In this document: in pieces, positions 12,500 through 14,835 of the stretch
Layout: each line of letters opens with the position of its first letter
How positions within the stretch are numbered: position 1 is the stretch's first letter
NCBI GenBank assembly: GCA_029263555.1
Contig: JAJUFW010000016.1
Location: 1-14,835, forward strand
From: Alphaproteobacteria bacterium
GTDB taxonomy: Bacteria; Pseudomonadota; Alphaproteobacteria; DSM-16000; Inquilinaceae
DNA: 14,835 bases
Direction of reading: 5' to 3'
The notes under the pieces: generated by a model
Databases searched by the model: none
The model's input: only the letters and a program-made list of their open reading frames with translations
Told to the model about the DNA's origin: nothing
Translations under genes and position numbers: made by a program

Positions 12500-13585
12500 T
12501 TGACCTGTGCCGCCAAGGACAAGACCGCCCGCAGCGCCGACGACCTGATCGCCGGCGGCGCCGTGACGGCTGACCGGCGCGAGGAGATCGAGGCGGTCGC
12601 CGGACGCTACGCGGTGGCGGTGACGCCGGCGATGCTGGATCTCATCGACCCGACCGACGAGAACGACCCGATCGCGCGCCAGTTCGTGCCCTCCGCGGCC
12701 GAGCTGGACATCCGGCCGGAGGAGCTGGCCGATCCGATCGGCGACGACGCCCATGCCCCCGTCAAGGGCATCGTCCACCGCTACCCGGACCGCGTTCTCC
12801 TTAAGGCGCTCCATGCCTGCCCGGTCTATTGCCGCTTCTGCTTCCGGCGCGAGATGGTCGGGCCCGGCGGGGCCGGCCTGTCGGGAGCGGAGCTGAACGC
12901 GGCGATCGCCTATGTGGCGGAACGCCCGGAGGTGTTCGAGGTCATCCTGACCGGAGGCGACCCCATGATGCTCTCGCCCCGGCGGCTCTCCGACATCCTG
13001 GACCGGCTGGACGCGATCCCGCATCTGGGCGTGGTCCGGCTGCACACCCGGGTGCCGGTGGTCGATCCCGAACGGGTCGGGAAAGCGCTGACCGACGCGC
13101 TTCGCGGCAGGGAGAAGGCGATCTGGGTCGCCGTTCACGCCAACCACCCGCGCGAGATCACGGACGCCGCCAAGCAGGCGCTGCGGCGCCTGGCAGAGGC
13201 CGGGGCGGCGCTCGTCTCCCAGACGGTGCTGCTGCGCGGCGTCAACGACGACCCTGCCGTGCTCGAGGCCCTGTTCCGCGAACTCGTGAAGGCGCGGGTC
13301 AAGCCCTATTACCTGCATCATTGCGATCTTGCCCCCGGCACGGCGCAGTTCCGGACCAGCATAGAGGACGGCTGGCGCCTGATGAAGGCCTTGCGCGGCC
13401 GCCTCTCGGGCCTCGCCCAGCCGACCTATGTGCTGGACATCCCGGGCGGGCACGGCAAGGTGCCGGTCGGACCCGGCTATCTCGAAGGTTCCGACGCCGC
13501 CGGGTGGACCGTGGAGGCCCCCAACGGCCAGCTTCACTCCTATCCGGCCGCCCCCGGAAGCGCGGCACCCGAAGGCTCGGATTGA
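12500..13585 (+). CDS. KamA-type radical SAM lysine 2,3-aminomutase-like protein
   Basis: 361 residues from a TTG at 12500, with AGGA 8 bases upstream and 13 bases after the ispH stop. The frame is open further left to an ATG inside ispH (12419), but those residues are an antisense-like Arg/Ser run. Radical SAM cluster motif CPVYCRFC (Cys107, Cys111, Cys114), SAM-binding TGGDPM (151-156), and the pyridoxal lysine Lys320 in LDIPGGHGKVPV. Asp276 (HHCDLAPGTAQFRT) and Asp313 align with the lysine-binding aspartates of clostridial KamA. It probably converts L-lysine, free or on a protein, to beta-lysine. It could be true KamA or EpmB, which makes beta-lysine for elongation factor P; the PGGxGK motif looks more KamA-like. 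No efp or epmA lies in this window. Confidence 0.85.
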   Translation: MTCAAKDKTARSADDLIAGGAVTADRREEIEAVAGRYAVAVTPAMLDLIDPTDENDPIARQFVPSAAELDIRPEELADPIGDDAHAPVKGIVHRYPDRVLLKALHACPVYCRFCFRREMVGPGGAGLSGAELNAAIAYVAERPEVFEVILTGGDPMMLSPRRLSDILDRLDAIPHLGVVRLHTRVPVVDPERVGKALTDALRGREKAIWVAVHANHPREITDAAKQALRRLAEAGAALVSQTVLLRGVNDDPAVLEALFRELVKARVKPYYLHHCDLAPGTAQFRTSIEDGWRLMKALRGRLSGLAQPTYVLDIPGGHGKVPVGPGYLEGSDAAGWTVEAPNGQLHSYPAAPGSAAPEGSD

Positions 13586-13618
13586 CGCCGACGGTTCTAA
13601 CCGGCACACATCCCAACC

Positions 13619-14581
13619 ATGGCCGTCTACACCGAAGTCTCCGACGAGGAAGTCGATGCGTTCGTCGCCCAGTACGACCTGGGCGAGGTGCTGTCGCTGA
13701 AGGGCATCGCCGAAGGCGTCGAGAACTCGAACTTCCTGCTTCAGACCGAACGCGGCAGCTACATCCTGACCCTCTACGAGAAGCGGGTGGCAGAGACCGA
13801 CCTGCCCTTCTTTCTCGCGCTGATGGAGCATCTGGCCGCCCGCGGCATCGCCTGCCCTCTGCCGATTCGGGGTCGCGATGGCCAGGCGCTGCGCCGGCTG
13901 GCCGGCCGTCCCGCGGCAATCGTCAGCTTTCTCGCCGGCATGTGGCCGCGGCGCATCCAGCCCTTCCACTGCCGGGAACTGGGCGCGGCACTCGCCCGTA
14001 TGCATCTTGCCGGCAGCGACTTCGACATGGAGCGGCCGAACAACCTTTCGGTCGGCGGCTGGCGTCCGCTCTTCGAAGCCAGCAAGGACCGAGCCCACGA
14101 GGTGCTGCCAGGGCTTGCCGAAGAGCTCGAGACCGAGCTCCGCTTCCTGGAGAGCGAATGGCCGGCCGGGCTTCCGCGAGGCCTGATCCACGCCGACCTC
14201 TTCCCGGACAACGTCTTCTTCAAGGGCGAGCGTCTCAGCGGGCTGATCGACTTCTATTTCGCCTGTACCGACGCCCTCGCCTACGACATCGCGATCTGCC
14301 TGAACGCCTGGTGCTTCGAGCCGGACGGGGCCTTCAACATCACCAAGGCGCGCCTGATGCTGACCGGATATCAGAAGGTCCGGCGCCTTTCGGAGCGGGA
14401 ACTCAGCCTGCTGCCGCTGCTTGCCCGCGGCTCGGCCATGCGCTTCCTGCTGACCCGCCTATACGACCTCCTCAACCATCCGCCGGGCGCGTTCGTCAAG
14501 CCCAAGAACCCGCTGGAATACTGGGCCCGGCTGCGGTTCCACCGCCAGGTCGCGGGCCCCGGCGCCTACGGGCTCGACTGA
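13619..14581 (+). CDS. thrB: Homoserine kinase, kinase-fold type II
   Basis: 320 residues. Belongs to the aminoglycoside phosphotransferase-like homoserine kinases used by alphaproteobacteria and pseudomonads, not the GHMP-type ThrB of E. coli. Features: MAVYTEVSDEEVDAFVAQYDLG start, GIAEGVENSNFLL (nucleotide-binding loop, 29-41), YILTLYEKR with a likely ATP lysine (Lys55), the catalytic loop GLIHADLFPDNVFF (His191, Asp193, Asn198) and IDFYFA (metal-binding Asp211). It phosphorylates homoserine in threonine synthesis. The ribosome site before the ATG is weak, which with the 33-base gap from the aminomutase gene suggests modest or coupled translation. Its stop overlaps the rnhA start by one base (TGATG). 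The ispH...thrB-rnhA order is common in the class. Confidence 0.95.
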   Translation: MAVYTEVSDEEVDAFVAQYDLGEVLSLKGIAEGVENSNFLLQTERGSYILTLYEKRVAETDLPFFLALMEHLAARGIACPLPIRGRDGQALRRLAGRPAAIVSFLAGMWPRRIQPFHCRELGAALARMHLAGSDFDMERPNNLSVGGWRPLFEASKDRAHEVLPGLAEELETELRFLESEWPAGLPRGLIHADLFPDNVFFKGERLSGLIDFYFACTDALAYDIAICLNAWCFEPDGAFNITKARLMLTGYQKVRRLSERELSLLPLLARGSAMRFLLTRLYDLLNHPPGAFVKPKNPLEYWARLRFHRQVAGPGAYGLD

Positions 14582-14835
14582 TGGAGCCGTTGCCGACCAC
14601 GGTCGAGATCTTCACCGACGGCGCCTGCTCCGGCAATCCCGGGCCGGGCGGCTGGGGCTGCATCATCGTCACGCCTACGGGCAAAGTGACGGAGCTGGGC
14701 GCGGGCGATCCGAGCACGACCAACAACCGGATGGAGCTCATGGGCGTGATACGCGCGCTCGAGCACTTGGCCCGCCAGGCCGAGGCGGAGCCCGAAGCTT
14801 GCGCGAAGATCGATGTCCTGACCGATTCGACCTAC
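14581..14835 (+). CDS. rnhA: Ribonuclease HI, N-terminal part (runs off window)
   Basis: 85 codons are visible from the ATG that overlaps the thrB stop; the gene continues beyond the window (family length about 145-160 residues). The family start is clear: VEIFTDGACSGNPGPGGWG with catalytic Asp13, NNRMELMG with Glu52, and LTDSTY with Asp82. The fourth metal ligand lies downstream. RNase HI cleaves RNA in RNA-DNA hybrids, clearing R-loops and primers. The one-base overlap with thrB points to coupled translation. Confidence 0.95.
   Translation, partial: MEPLPTTVEIFTDGACSGNPGPGGWGCIIVTPTGKVTELGAGDPSTTNNRMELMGVIRALEHLARQAEAEPEACAKIDVLTDSTY

Noticed and set aside
12461..14191. 576-codon minus-strand open frame across the aminomutase and thrB
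   Set aside because: No recognisable motif, spans two well-supported plus-strand genes and the gap between them; a composition artefact.
1..14835. CRISPR array, insertion sequence, phage genes or defence system
   Set aside because: No regularly spaced repeats, transposase motifs, terminal inverted repeats or typical defence domains; nearly all the sequence is explained by core metabolic and housekeeping genes.

Overview
The window is GC-rich (most third codon positions are G or C) and reads as ordinary core chromosome of an alphaproteobacterium, most likely Rhodospirillales or a close relative. The reasons are an F0 ATP synthase operon (atpI-atpB-atpE-b'-b) without F1 genes next to it, paired b' and b stalk subunits, a kinase-fold (type II) homoserine kinase, and an ispH...thrB-rnhA order common in that class. 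This placement comes from gene content, not from a phylogeny. I see no insertion sequence, phage gene, CRISPR array, tRNA, rRNA or defence island.

Layout. (1) 2-1528 is the C-terminal half of the chromosome-partitioning ATPase SMC, entering from the left. (2) 1678-4314 (+) is the F0 operon, with a likely promoter at 1595-1623, and hairpins in the atpI-atpB and atpE-b' gaps. (3) 4351-4394 is a terminator usable from both sides; it separates the b gene from a convergent 60-residue DUF1127 gene (4448-4630, -). (4) 4631-5162 has no confident gene. (5) 5163-5909 (+) is a TerC-family membrane protein, ending at a second convergent terminator. (6) 5980-10483 (-) is the glycine cleavage operon gcvT-gcvH-gcvPA-gcvPB, headed by a tandem glycine riboswitch at 10546-10750. 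(7) 10844-11407 (-) is an unrecognised lipoprotein. (8) 11455-14835 (+) is ispH, a KamA-type lysine 2,3-aminomutase, thrB and the start of rnhA, tightly packed as one probable operon.

How they work together. The F0 genes build the membrane rotor and peripheral stalk of ATP synthase; the F1 part must be elsewhere. The gcv genes encode the P (split in two), H and T proteins of glycine cleavage, and the riboswitch should link their expression to glycine level; the L protein is not here. Tight gene packing (ATGA and TGATG overlaps) suggests translational coupling in gcvH-gcvPA-gcvPB and thrB-rnhA.

No clearly new multi-gene system is visible. Points that deserve a second look are the aminomutase between ispH and thrB, the undefined expression platform of the glycine riboswitch, an inverted repeat over the putative gcv promoter, the long N terminus of subunit b, and the unexplained lipoprotein.
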